Shown: positions 1 to 7,660 of the stretch, piece after piece
Position numbering within the stretch: the stretch's first letter is position 1
Layout: each line of letters starts with the position of its first letter
NCBI GenBank assembly: GCA_026129405.1
Contig: JAHCID010000002.1
Coordinates: forward strand, 248,001 to 312,000
DNA length: 64,000 nt
Reading direction: 5' to 3'
From: a bacterium
GTDB taxonomy: Bacteria > Desulfobacterota > Binatia > DP-6
Notes under the pieces: model-generated
What the model was told of the DNA's origin: nothing
Databases searched by the model: none
What the model saw: only the letters and a program-made list of their open reading frames with translations
Translations under genes and position numbers: made by a program

Positions 1-92
1 GACGCGAGGCACGACCGCATGCCTCTTAGGCAGGCGACCCGATACGGGTCAAGCGTCCGACACTGAGACGCATCCGAGTTGCAACGAACGCG

Positions 93-485
93 TCAGTGCG
101 GCGGACAGAGATCGAGCGCCAGTAGGAACAGGTCGGACGAGCCGGAACGGCGTTCCGCGAGGATGGTGACCGTCTGCTCCGGGCGCGCGTTGGCGAAGCG
201 GGAGAGCAGCTCGCGCGAGCCCTGGAGCACGACCTTCTGGCCGACGGTGTCGTCGTTCGTCTGCTCCGCGAAGCCGAACGTGCGCAGATCGGACACGGCG
301 AACGGGTGGTCGGTGCCGAGCGCCGAGACGACGAGCGCCGTCGCGCCGCCGGCGTCCGCGGCGGCGCCGGCGCTGCGATGGCCCTGGAGCCGGACGATCT
401 CACGGCTGGGCGTACGCTCGGGACCGTGGCCCACGAGCGCGACCCAGAGGACGGCCCACACGGCGGCGCGACGGAGACGCGTCAC
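93..485 (-). CDS. Small exported hypothetical protein
   Basis: A 130-residue protein of unknown function. The GTG start overlaps the stop of the upstream HEAT-repeat gene as GTGA, so the two are very likely co-translated. The N-terminus (MTRLRRAAVWAVLWVALVG) reads as a signal peptide or single membrane anchor: arginines, then a hydrophobic stretch. The remainder is a mixed polar domain with one cysteine near the C-terminus (DLCPPH). I recognise no catalytic motif. Its pairing with another exported protein suggests an envelope role. The existence of the gene is fairly secure; the function is unknown. Confidence 0.6.
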   Translation of the reverse strand: MTRLRRAAVWAVLWVALVGHGPERTPSREIVRLQGHRSAGAAADAGGATALVVSALGTDHPFAVSDLRTFGFAEQTNDDTVGQKVVLQGSRELLSRFANARPEQTVTILAERRSGSSDLFLLALDLCPPH

Positions 486-1741
486 TCGTGCACGTGCCCC
501 TTCGGAAGGCCGTCTTCCACCAGATGGCGCACCGCCTCGTCCGGATGCGTGGTGCGGATGCGGACCAGCATCGGATCGTCGGGCGCGATGCCCGTGAGCA
601 TCAGCAGGGTGACCGCGTAGGTCGGCACCTCGGGACGGCCCGACCACGCGAGCCGCTCGAAGGTCTCCTGCGCCGGCCGGCCCCCGATCGCGCTGATCGA
701 GCGGCCGGCGGCCTGTCGGACCGGCCAGTCGCCCTGAAGGAACGTCTTCTCGAGGAGCGCGAGCGTGCGCGGATCCGTGGCGTTCGCGAGCGCCTCCGCG
801 GCGGCGACGCGGACGTCGGCGTCCGGGTCGGCGAGCGCGAGCCGGGCGACCCGCTCGGCGCTGCCGGCCGCGTTCGTCGCCACCAGGGCGCGTGCGGCGG
901 CGGCACGGGCGCCCGGATCGGGTCCCGCGAGCGCGGCGTCGAGCTCGTCTGCCGTCGGCGGGGAGCCGAGTTCGCGCAGCGCCACCCACGACGCCTCGAG
1001 CGTCGCCGCATCCGGCGCCGGCAGCGTGCGCAGCACGGTCGCGAGCGTCGTCAGCTCCGCGGCGGCGACGCCGCGCACGAGGGCGACGCGGACCCAGCTC
1101 GGCAGATCGGTGCGCTGGAGCGCCGCCGTCAGTCGCTCGCGCTCCGCCTCGGACAGCGTGGCCGCGAGGTCCGGCACGCCGGGCAGTGCGAACGCGCCGT
1201 CGGCGACGACGCGCGGCAGGCGGGCGCCGATCTCGTCGAAGACGAGGGCCCGGCGGCGGGCCGCGCGCTCCGCCGGATCGGGTGCCGGCGCCGTCGTCGC
1301 CTCGGCGATACGGGACACGACGCCGGCCGCCTCGGCGACGTCGGTCGCGCCGCCGGCGAAGACGCCCTCGCGGCCCTGCACCGCCTCGACGTAGCGGCCA
1401 CCCGGCGGCAGCGCCGCCGCGAGCGAGGACGAGCGCGCGGCCGGCGCGAGGAAGAGCAGCACCGCGTCGCCGACGCGCAGCAGGTCGGGGGTGGACGAGA
1501 GGTCGCGCCGCTCGACCACCTGCACGTCGGCGGCGTCGCGCTCGCCCTTCAGCACGCGGTCGGCGCGGACGCGGGCCAGTGCGATGCGGCCCTCGTCGAA
1601 GGTACGGACCTCGGTGACGGCGCCGAGGACGACGAGCCGCGCGCGGGCGAGGAGCTGGGCCAGCGCCGGGGGCCGGTCCGTCGCCGCGTGGGCGACGGAC
1701 GCGGCCCCGAGCAGCAGGGCAGCGAGGAGACGTCGAATCAG
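482..1741 (-). CDS. Exported HEAT-repeat protein, non-canonical start
   Basis: About 419 residues. The N-terminus reads IRRLLAALLLGAASVAHA, a good signal peptide ending in an AxA-type site. A domain of about 110 residues with a small beta-rich look follows (VVLGAVTEVRTFDEGRIAL, then LRVGDAVLLFLAP). The C-terminal half carries HEAT-like helical repeats with the PDADVRVAAAEALA type of motif, usual for protein-protein interaction scaffolds. In frame there is no ATG, GTG or TTG upstream of the signal peptide. The likely start is CTG at 1741 or ATT at 1738, both overlapping the TGA of the upstream metallohydrolase gene. The first conventional start (GTG at 1555) would delete the signal peptide. 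Function unknown. Confidence 0.65.
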   Translation of the reverse strand: MIRRLLAALLLGAASVAHAATDRPPALAQLLARARLVVLGAVTEVRTFDEGRIALARVRADRVLKGERDAADVQVVERRDLSSTPDLLRVGDAVLLFLAPAARSSSLAAALPPGGRYVEAVQGREGVFAGGATDVAEAAGVVSRIAEATTAPAPDPAERAARRRALVFDEIGARLPRVVADGAFALPGVPDLAATLSEAERERLTAALQRTDLPSWVRVALVRGVAAAELTTLATVLRTLPAPDAATLEASWVALRELGSPPTADELDAALAGPDPGARAAAARALVATNAAGSAERVARLALADPDADVRVAAAEALANATDPRTLALLEKTFLQGDWPVRQAAGRSISAIGGRPAQETFERLAWSGRPEVPTYAVTLLMLTGIAPDDPMLVRIRTTHPDEAVRHLVEDGLPKGHVHE

Positions 1742-4700
1742 GGGTTGACCCGGAGGCCGGGTGCCGTCCAGCCCCCGCCGTCGACGTCCACGAAGAGCGG
1801 GTTGGTGAAGGCCAGCGTGGTCATGCCGAGCTCGCCGAGGTTGCCGTCGGTGAGGTTGGCGAGCGTCGTGTTGCCGGTGGTCCGCAGGCTGTTCGGCGAG
1901 ACGGGGAAGAGCGGCCGCGAGACGCCGTCGGTCCCCTTCACCATGGCGACGATCCAGACGTCCTCGGTGAGGCCGGTCAGGTTGAAGACCGCCGTCGCCT
2001 CGAGGCGGTCGGCACCCGGCACGGACGGATGCACGTTGACGAGGGTGGGGCTCACGTTCTGCGTGTAGTCCGGCGTGATCGCGTAGCGCTTCACGGACAC
2101 CGGGCCGTTGCCGGACTCCTTGGTGGTCGTGCTGCGGGTCGTGGTCGAGTTCACGTAGAGCTCGACCTTGTCGAACTCCGCCCAGGTCGGGCTCTGGACG
2201 TCGACCGTGACCGTGACGTTGCCGTCGGTGGTGCTGATGAGCGTCGGCAGCGCGAGGTCGAGGCCGGCGGTCTGCGCCGTCGAGGCGGCGTCGGCGGTGA
2301 TGCGGACGAACGGCCCGTTGGTGCCGACGCTGCGGCCGTCGTTGACGTTGGCCGACAGCGTCTCGGCGATCGCGCTCAGCGAGCCCGGATCGTCGGTGGG
2401 CGAGGCGACGTAGTTCCGCGGCGAGCCCACCTGGACGATCACCTTGCCGTGCGTGTCGGAGTCGGAGACGCCGGTGCGGACGATCCCCTGGTTCAGGAGA
2501 TTGAACCAGTCACCGGCGTTCTGCCCGAGGAAGTAGGTGTAGATGTGGCCGCGGTCGTCGCCGATCCACACCTCCATCGCGTCGTAGCTGGCGTCGAAGT
2601 AGTTCGGGATCGACGGATCGAGCCGGCGCGCCGGGCCGATGATCGACGACGACGGCGAGGCCGGCGGCGACACGCCGGTGTCGATGGCGAGACCGGAGTT
2701 GCCGTCGATGCCGAAGTGGCTGTGGATGTGGTTCAGCTGCACCGTGTTGGTGCCCGGATCGGCCTTCGCGGCCGCCACGATCTGTGCCGGCGTCAGGTTG
2801 AAATAGCCGTAGGCGGGGAAGTCGAAGCCCGCGGGCGCGGCGCCGCCGTGGTCGACGCTGCCGCCGTTCACCTGCAGCGGGTCGATCGTCATCGGCCAGG
2901 CGTTGAAGTGGCCGTAGTCGAAGGTCGTGATCTCGCCGCTCACTGCCGTGCCGACCAGCGCGGTGGCGCCCATGGCGTCGACGTCGGGCTGGAAGCTCGT
3001 GCGGATGTCGTGGTCGGACGGGGTGAAGAAGTCGAGACCCTCGGCGAGCACGGTCTTCACGCGGTCGCTGCGCGAGACCTCGCTGTCCGGGCTGTCGATC
3101 GAGTGGACGTGGAAGTCGGCCGTGACGAAGCCGGGCGAGTCGATGACGCGGGCGATCTTCGCGTTGACCGTGGTGGTGGCGCCCGCGGTGATCGTGACGT
3201 TGTGCTTGTCGACCGAGAACTCCTGGCCGCGCGAGACGACGACCTGGTAGCTGCCCGGCTCGAGCGCGACGGCGCCCGTGGTGCCGCTCTGGTTCATGAA
3301 GTGGGCTTGGGCCAGACCGAACGGCAGGGCGTCGGGGCCGCCGTCCATGAACAGCGACGTCGACACGTTGATGAGGCCGAAGATGCTCTGGGTGTTGCGC
3401 GGCGTCGGGCTCGGATCGAAGCCGACGACGGTGACCTTGCCGGGGATCGGGCTGCTCGTCTCGTCGACGAGATTGACGACCAGCGTGCCGGTCGCCGGGA
3501 TCGCCATGTTGCGCGTCACCGTGCCGTAGGCGGCGACCGACACCGTGTGCTCGGCGGGCGTGCTGCCGCCGCCCTCGAACGGCGAGCCTTCGACGTTGGC
3601 CATCACCTGATAGGTGCCGGGCGCGACGGACGCCGAGTAGCGGCCCGTCATGTCGGTGTAGGCGTGGGTGACGACGTTGCGCGTGAGGCCGGTTGGGCCG
3701 CCGCTGCCGGGGCCGAGGACCGTCACCTGGAGGCCCGGCACGCCGACGCCGCCGGCCGTGACGGTCCCCTCGATGCGCCCGGCAGGCAGCAGCAGGGCCC
3801 GGTTGCGGGCGTCGAGGACCGACGACACCGAGCCGTCGCCGACGATGAAGTAGCGGCGGAACGTGATCGAGTCGCCCGGCGAGCCGTTCGCCGTCATCGT
3901 CCACGGCGGGGTCGCGGCGCCGATGACGGCGAGGACGACCTCGGTGCCGATCAGCGGCACGGCGACGCCGGCGGTCGAGAACGCCGACGACTGCGGCACC
4001 TCGTTGGTGTAGCCGTACGACACGCCCATGCCCTCGCCGACGCCGGCGTAGACGATGGTGTTGCAGGGGTTCGGCACGCCCACCGGGCAGCGCAGCGTGA
4101 TCGTGGGCGAGCCGAAGCCGTAGGCGCCCTGGAACTGGCGCGAATGACCCGAGCCGTTCAGGTACTCGCCGAAGTAGATGCTGAGCGGCGACGCGCCGGT
4201 GTTGTGCACCGTGGTCTCGACGCGCACCCAGTTGCGGCCGGGCTCGAGCACGTAGTCGGTGACGATCTCGACGGGCAGGTCCGTGTCGTTGGCGGCGGCC
4301 GGGAACGGGAAGCCGAAGTCGGCGACCACTGTGCTCGGGTTGATGAAGTCGAGGAGGTCGTCGACGCCGGTGGCGCGCAGGATGGCGGCCTGGCCGTCGC
4401 TGCCGTCGTTGACGATCGTCAGGTTCGTGTAGTGCGCGGTGTTCTCGATGTTGAGCGACGTCGACCACTCCTCGAAGTTGTCGCGGTCGGGATCGAGGCC
4501 GGTGCGGACGAGGTCGGCGTCGATGATCTGGCCGCCGTACTGGCCGACGCCGAACAGGTTGCGCTGCACGCTCTGCACGACGACGCGGATGCGGTCGTTC
4601 GAGATCAGGTAGTCGCCGTTGCGGCAGCGGCTGAGCGGACCCTTCACGCACTCGCTCGCGGCGTCGGTGATCAGCTTCAGTGCCGACGTGGTGCCGGTGG

Positions 4701-5511
4701 GGCCGGCGCCGTACTCGACGGTGATGAGCGCATCGTCGCGCTGCGCGGTGACGCCGACGGCGCAGGCCGCGAGCCCGGTGCCCGTCGTCGCGCCGGTGCA
4801 CGGTGCGCCGAGGGGGAGCGCGGCGACGACGGCGTCGGCGCACTGCGTGGGGATCTTCGCGGCGCTCTTGGCCGCGGCGGCGTCGACCTTCGCCGCGGTG
4901 TACGCGGCGCAATCGGTGGTGCCCGGGAGCTTGCCGCCGTTCACCTTGTCCTTGCAGCCGGCGATCAGCTTGTGGCGCTTGCCGAGGTACTTCTGCGTCT
5001 CCTTCGAGACGGCGGCCTGGCACTTCTGCTGCGGAGCGGGCAGCGAGCCCGAGTTCGCGTAGACCGTGGCGGCCAGCGCGAACGCCTGCGCCTCGTGCGT
5101 GTCGATGAGGCAGCTGGCGAGGTCGGCGCCGGTCGTCGTGCCGTAGCAGTCGCCGCCGAAGACCAGACCCGCGACGACCGCGTCGCTACAGGTCGCGACG
5201 ATCTTCTGCGTGAGCTTCGCCTCGGCCTTCGTGATCGCCGCCGCGACGCCGGCGTCGAGCGCACAGTCGGTCATCGGCGGCAGCAGGCCCTTGCTCACCT
5301 TGTCCAGGCACTTGCCGAGCTGCTTCTGCACGTTCTTCAGCAGCACGCGGCCCTCGATCCCCGCCCGCTGCTTGCACTTCGTCTCGGCGACGGTGAGCGC
5401 GGCGCGGGCGGGGCCGGGCAGGGTCGAGATGGCAGCCGCCGTGACGAGCGCCACGGCGATCCCGACCCGGAGGCCGGGGACACGAGTACCTAGGGGCGAC
5501 TGGCTCCGCAT
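1738..5511 (-). CDS. Large secreted PHP-type metallohydrolase, CehA/McbA-like
   Basis: 1257 residues from the ATG at 5511, with a signal peptide (hydrophobic core then GPARA). Two Cys-containing helical repeats follow (about residues 40-240), each with KC..., GG.C and AAC/DC pairs. Next comes a long beta-rich region, then a carboxypeptidase-regulatory-like beta-sandwich (GRIEGTVTAGGVGVPGLQV ... DMTGRYSASVAPGTYQV). The C-terminal third holds a PHP domain: ADFHVHS, LDFFTPSDHD and EITTFDYGHFNAWP supply the metal-binding His/Asp residues, as in the CehA/McbA group of metallohydrolases. Substrate unknown; those names come from carbamate degradation loci, but most relatives are uncharacterised. The Cys repeats are shared with the protein at 7661-9199. 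The stop overlaps the next gene. Confidence 0.8.
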   Translation of the reverse strand: MRSQSPLGTRVPGLRVGIAVALVTAAAISTLPGPARAALTVAETKCKQRAGIEGRVLLKNVQKQLGKCLDKVSKGLLPPMTDCALDAGVAAAITKAEAKLTQKIVATCSDAVVAGLVFGGDCYGTTTGADLASCLIDTHEAQAFALAATVYANSGSLPAPQQKCQAAVSKETQKYLGKRHKLIAGCKDKVNGGKLPGTTDCAAYTAAKVDAAAAKSAAKIPTQCADAVVAALPLGAPCTGATTGTGLAACAVGVTAQRDDALITVEYGAGPTGTTSALKLITDAASECVKGPLSRCRNGDYLISNDRIRVVVQSVQRNLFGVGQYGGQIIDADLVRTGLDPDRDNFEEWSTSLNIENTAHYTNLTIVNDGSDGQAAILRATGVDDLLDFINPSTVVADFGFPFPAAANDTDLPVEIVTDYVLEPGRNWVRVETTVHNTGASPLSIYFGEYLNGSGHSRQFQGAYGFGSPTITLRCPVGVPNPCNTIVYAGVGEGMGVSYGYTNEVPQSSAFSTAGVAVPLIGTEVVLAVIGAATPPWTMTANGSPGDSITFRRYFIVGDGSVSSVLDARNRALLLPAGRIEGTVTAGGVGVPGLQVTVLGPGSGGPTGLTRNVVTHAYTDMTGRYSASVAPGTYQVMANVEGSPFEGGGSTPAEHTVSVAAYGTVTRNMAIPATGTLVVNLVDETSSPIPGKVTVVGFDPSPTPRNTQSIFGLINVSTSLFMDGGPDALPFGLAQAHFMNQSGTTGAVALEPGSYQVVVSRGQEFSVDKHNVTITAGATTTVNAKIARVIDSPGFVTADFHVHSIDSPDSEVSRSDRVKTVLAEGLDFFTPSDHDIRTSFQPDVDAMGATALVGTAVSGEITTFDYGHFNAWPMTIDPLQVNGGSVDHGGAAPAGFDFPAYGYFNLTPAQIVAAAKADPGTNTVQLNHIHSHFGIDGNSGLAIDTGVSPPASPSSSIIGPARRLDPSIPNYFDASYDAMEVWIGDDRGHIYTYFLGQNAGDWFNLLNQGIVRTGVSDSDTHGKVIVQVGSPRNYVASPTDDPGSLSAIAETLSANVNDGRSVGTNGPFVRITADAASTAQTAGLDLALPTLISTTDGNVTVTVDVQSPTWAEFDKVELYVNSTTTRSTTTKESGNGPVSVKRYAITPDYTQNVSPTLVNVHPSVPGADRLEATAVFNLTGLTEDVWIVAMVKGTDGVSRPLFPVSPNSLRTTGNTTLANLTDGNLGELGMTTLAFTNPLFVDVDGGGWTAPGLRVNP

Positions 5512-5523
5512 GCGCGGAGGTTC

Positions 5524-5547
5524 ACAGACCGGTAACCGGACTGTCAA
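5524..5547 (-). promoter_or_regulatory. Near-perfect palindrome next to a TTGACA box
   Basis: The arms ACAGTCCGGT and ACCGGTCTGT flank a single base (5524-5544, one mismatch). They directly follow a perfect TTGACA at 5547-5542 on the minus strand, upstream of the metallohydrolase. The hexamer 17 bases further on (TGAACC) is a poor -10 and would leave almost no leader before the ATG at 5511. I therefore read it as a possible repressor site; the promoter assignment is weak. Confidence 0.3.
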
Positions 5548-5610
5548 GGAAAACGCTTGCGAGACGGAGCCCGGTGCGCAGATGCGCGGGCGTCCGCAGG
5601 GCGACCGGGG

Positions 5611-6609
5611 TCAGGTGCCGGGCGCGGGAGCGTGTGCGAGGAGCCAGCGCACGTAGGCGCGGACCCCGTCCTCGAGTGCGACCGTCGGGTGCGCCCAGCC
5701 GGCGGCGGCGAGACGGTCCATCGTGGCCTCCGTGCGGTACTGATAGCGCGCACGCAGATCGATCGGGGTGTCCGTCCAGGTGATGCTCGGCGGCACGCCC
5801 AGGGCGGCGAAGGTCGCGTGCGCGAGGTCGAGGAACGTCCGCGCCGTCCCCGTGCCGAGGTTGTAGATGCCGCGGGGAAGCGGGCGGGCGAGCGCGAAGT
5901 GGAGCGCGTCGACCACGTCGTCGACGTGGATGAAGTCGCGCCGCTGGTGGCCGTCGGGGACGTCGGGGCGGTGGCTGCGGAACAGGCGCACCGTGCCGCT
6001 CGCACGGATCTGGTCGAAGGCGTGCAGGACGACGCTCGCCATACGGCCCTTGTGGCGTTCGCCGGGGCCGTAGACGTTGAAGAACTTGAAGCCGGACCAC
6101 GCCGGCGGGCTCTGGCCGGCGCGTTCGGCGTCCAGCACGAAGCAGTCGAAGCGCTGCTTCGAGTCGCCGTAGAAGTTGAGCGGCCGGAGCCGCGGGATGC
6201 GGGCCTCGTCGTCGTCGAAGCCTTCGCTGCCGTCGCCGTAGGTCGCCGCCGAGCTGGCGTAGACCATCGGCACGCGCTCCGCGACGGCGAACTGCCACAG
6301 GCGCTCGGAGTAGCGGACGTTGACGCGGTCGAGGTACGCGATGTCCGTCTCGGTCGTGTCGGTGCAGGCGCCGAGATGGACGATGCCCGCGAGCGGCGGG
6401 CGGTCGCGCTCGAGCCAGGGCAGGAGATCGTCGCGGTCGACGATGGCGCCGAAGTCGACGTCGCGATGCTCGGCCCGCGCGCCGAAGTGCGACGCCTTGT
6501 CGGCCGAGGTGCAGGCGATGCCGCGGCGCGTGCACGAATCGACGAAGCGTGCGCCGATGAAGCCGGCGGCACCCGTGACGAGGAGCGGCGCGGCCGTGTC
6601 CACGCTCAC
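5611..6609 (-). CDS. hldD: ADP-L-glycero-D-manno-heptose 6-epimerase
   Basis: 332 residues, an extended-SDR epimerase that converts ADP-D-glycero- to ADP-L-glycero-manno-heptose for the LPS inner core, in the cytoplasm. It has the nucleotide-binding GAAGFIG near the N-terminus, HLGACTDTTE (typical of HldD), ASSAATYGDG, and the catalytic Tyr-x3-Lys in NFYGDSKQRFD. FKFFNVYGPGE, KGRMASV and QRRDFIHVDDVV complete the family pattern. Length is normal for the family. The GTG start at 6609 overlaps the stop of the deoxyhypusine-synthase-like gene (GTGA); an alternative GTG lies two codons in. Its presence argues for an LPS-bearing outer membrane. Confidence 0.9.
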   Translation of the reverse strand: MSVDTAAPLLVTGAAGFIGARFVDSCTRRGIACTSADKASHFGARAEHRDVDFGAIVDRDDLLPWLERDRPPLAGIVHLGACTDTTETDIAYLDRVNVRYSERLWQFAVAERVPMVYASSAATYGDGSEGFDDDEARIPRLRPLNFYGDSKQRFDCFVLDAERAGQSPPAWSGFKFFNVYGPGERHKGRMASVVLHAFDQIRASGTVRLFRSHRPDVPDGHQRRDFIHVDDVVDALHFALARPLPRGIYNLGTGTARTFLDLAHATFAALGVPPSITWTDTPIDLRARYQYRTEATMDRLAAAGWAHPTVALEDGVRAYVRWLLAHAPAPGT

Positions 6610-7586
6610 TGTCCGAGCAGATACGCGAAGACGAGCGGCACGCAGATGGTCGCGTCGGACTGGATCATGAACTTCGGCGTGTCGACGTCGAGCTTGCCCC
6701 AGGTGATCTTCTCGTTCGGCACCGCGCCGGAGTAGCCGCCGTAGCTCGTGACCGCGTCGCTCACCTGGCAGAAGTAGCCCCAGAACGGGACGTCCTCGAT
6801 TTTCAGGTCCTGGATGATCGTCGGCACGGCGCAGATCGCGAAATCGCCGGCGATGCCGCCGCCCACCTGGAAGAAGCCGACGCTCGGCTCGTGGGTGCCG
6901 CGGTTGCAGTTGTCGAGATACCAGCGGATCAGGTGCTCCATCTGCTCGGTGCCGCTCTTCACGCACTGATGGTGCGCGAGCGTGCCGCGGTAGCAGGCGG
7001 CGGCGAACATGTTGCCGGTCGTGCTGTCCTCCCAGCCCGGCGCCCAGACCGGCAGGCCGGCCTCCTGGGCTGCGAGGAACCAGCTGTTCTCCTTGCCGAT
7101 GCGGTAGTGACGCTCCATCGAGCCGTCCTCGAACACGTCCCAGAGGAACTCCGATTCGAACTTGCGCTCGCCCGCGGCGCAGGCGGCCTGCCAGCGCTCG
7201 AGCAGCCGCGCCTCGAGGTGGCGCATGACCGTCTCGGGGATGCAGGTGTCGGTGACGCGGTTGAAACCGCGCTCGTAGAGGGCCTTCTCGTCCGCCGCCG
7301 ACAGCGCGCGCCAGTCGGGGATGATCTCGTAGTCGTCGTAGGCGAGGAGGTTGAACAGATCCTCCTCGAGGTTCGCGCCGGTGCAGCAGATCGCGTGCAC
7401 CTTGCCGGCGCGGATCATCTGCCCGAGCAGGTTGCCGATCTTGGCGGTGCTCATCGCGCCGGCGAGCGTGATCATCATCTTGCCGCCGGCGCCGAGGTGC
7501 GCTTCCCAGGCGCGCGCCGCCGCGACCAGCTCGCGGGCGTTGAAGTGCAGGAAGTGCTCCTCGAGGAACCGCCGGATCGTGCCCAT
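6606..7586 (-). CDS. Deoxyhypusine synthase family protein
   Basis: 326 residues homologous to deoxyhypusine synthase, an NAD-dependent enzyme that transfers the aminobutyl group of spermidine. Visible family features are GAMSTAKIGNLLGQMI, ICCTGANLEEDLFN, GGGIAGDFAICAVPTI, SYGGYSGAVPNEKITWGK and SDATICVPLVFAYL. The WGK lysine (Lys298) aligns with the lysine that carries the aminobutyl intermediate in the eukaryotic enzyme. Bacteria lack eIF5A, so the target is not the usual one. Bacterial members may act on polyamines or be uncharacterised. It is translationally coupled to hldD. Family assignment is strong, reaction unknown. Confidence 0.85.
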   Translation of the reverse strand: MGTIRRFLEEHFLHFNARELVAAARAWEAHLGAGGKMMITLAGAMSTAKIGNLLGQMIRAGKVHAICCTGANLEEDLFNLLAYDDYEIIPDWRALSAADEKALYERGFNRVTDTCIPETVMRHLEARLLERWQAACAAGERKFESEFLWDVFEDGSMERHYRIGKENSWFLAAQEAGLPVWAPGWEDSTTGNMFAAACYRGTLAHHQCVKSGTEQMEHLIRWYLDNCNRGTHEPSVGFFQVGGGIAGDFAICAVPTIIQDLKIEDVPFWGYFCQVSDAVTSYGGYSGAVPNEKITWGKLDVDTPKFMIQSDATICVPLVFAYLLGQ

Positions 7587-7624
7587 CGAAAGCGTATAGC
7601 GAGCGGGTCCGCGTCGGGCTACCC

Positions 7625-7654
7625 GCAGCGGGGGCGGCGTGCCGCCCCCGCTGC
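7625..7654 (-). terminator. Strong GC hairpin after the Cys-rich gene
   Basis: A perfect 14-bp inverted repeat, GCAGCGGGGGCGGC with its complement, around a 2-base centre. It lies just after the stop of the gene at 7661-9199 and before the start of the next gene. There is no clear U-tract, so the terminator role is inferred from position. Confidence 0.55.
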
Positions 7655-7660
7655 ATCCGG

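Noticed and set aside
2029-5493. A very long open frame on the plus strand opposite the metallohydrolase
   Set aside because: The translation is repetitive Arg/Val/Asp/Gly sequence without domains, a by-product of the high GC content and codon bias of the real minus-strand gene, which has a signal peptide and a PHP domain.
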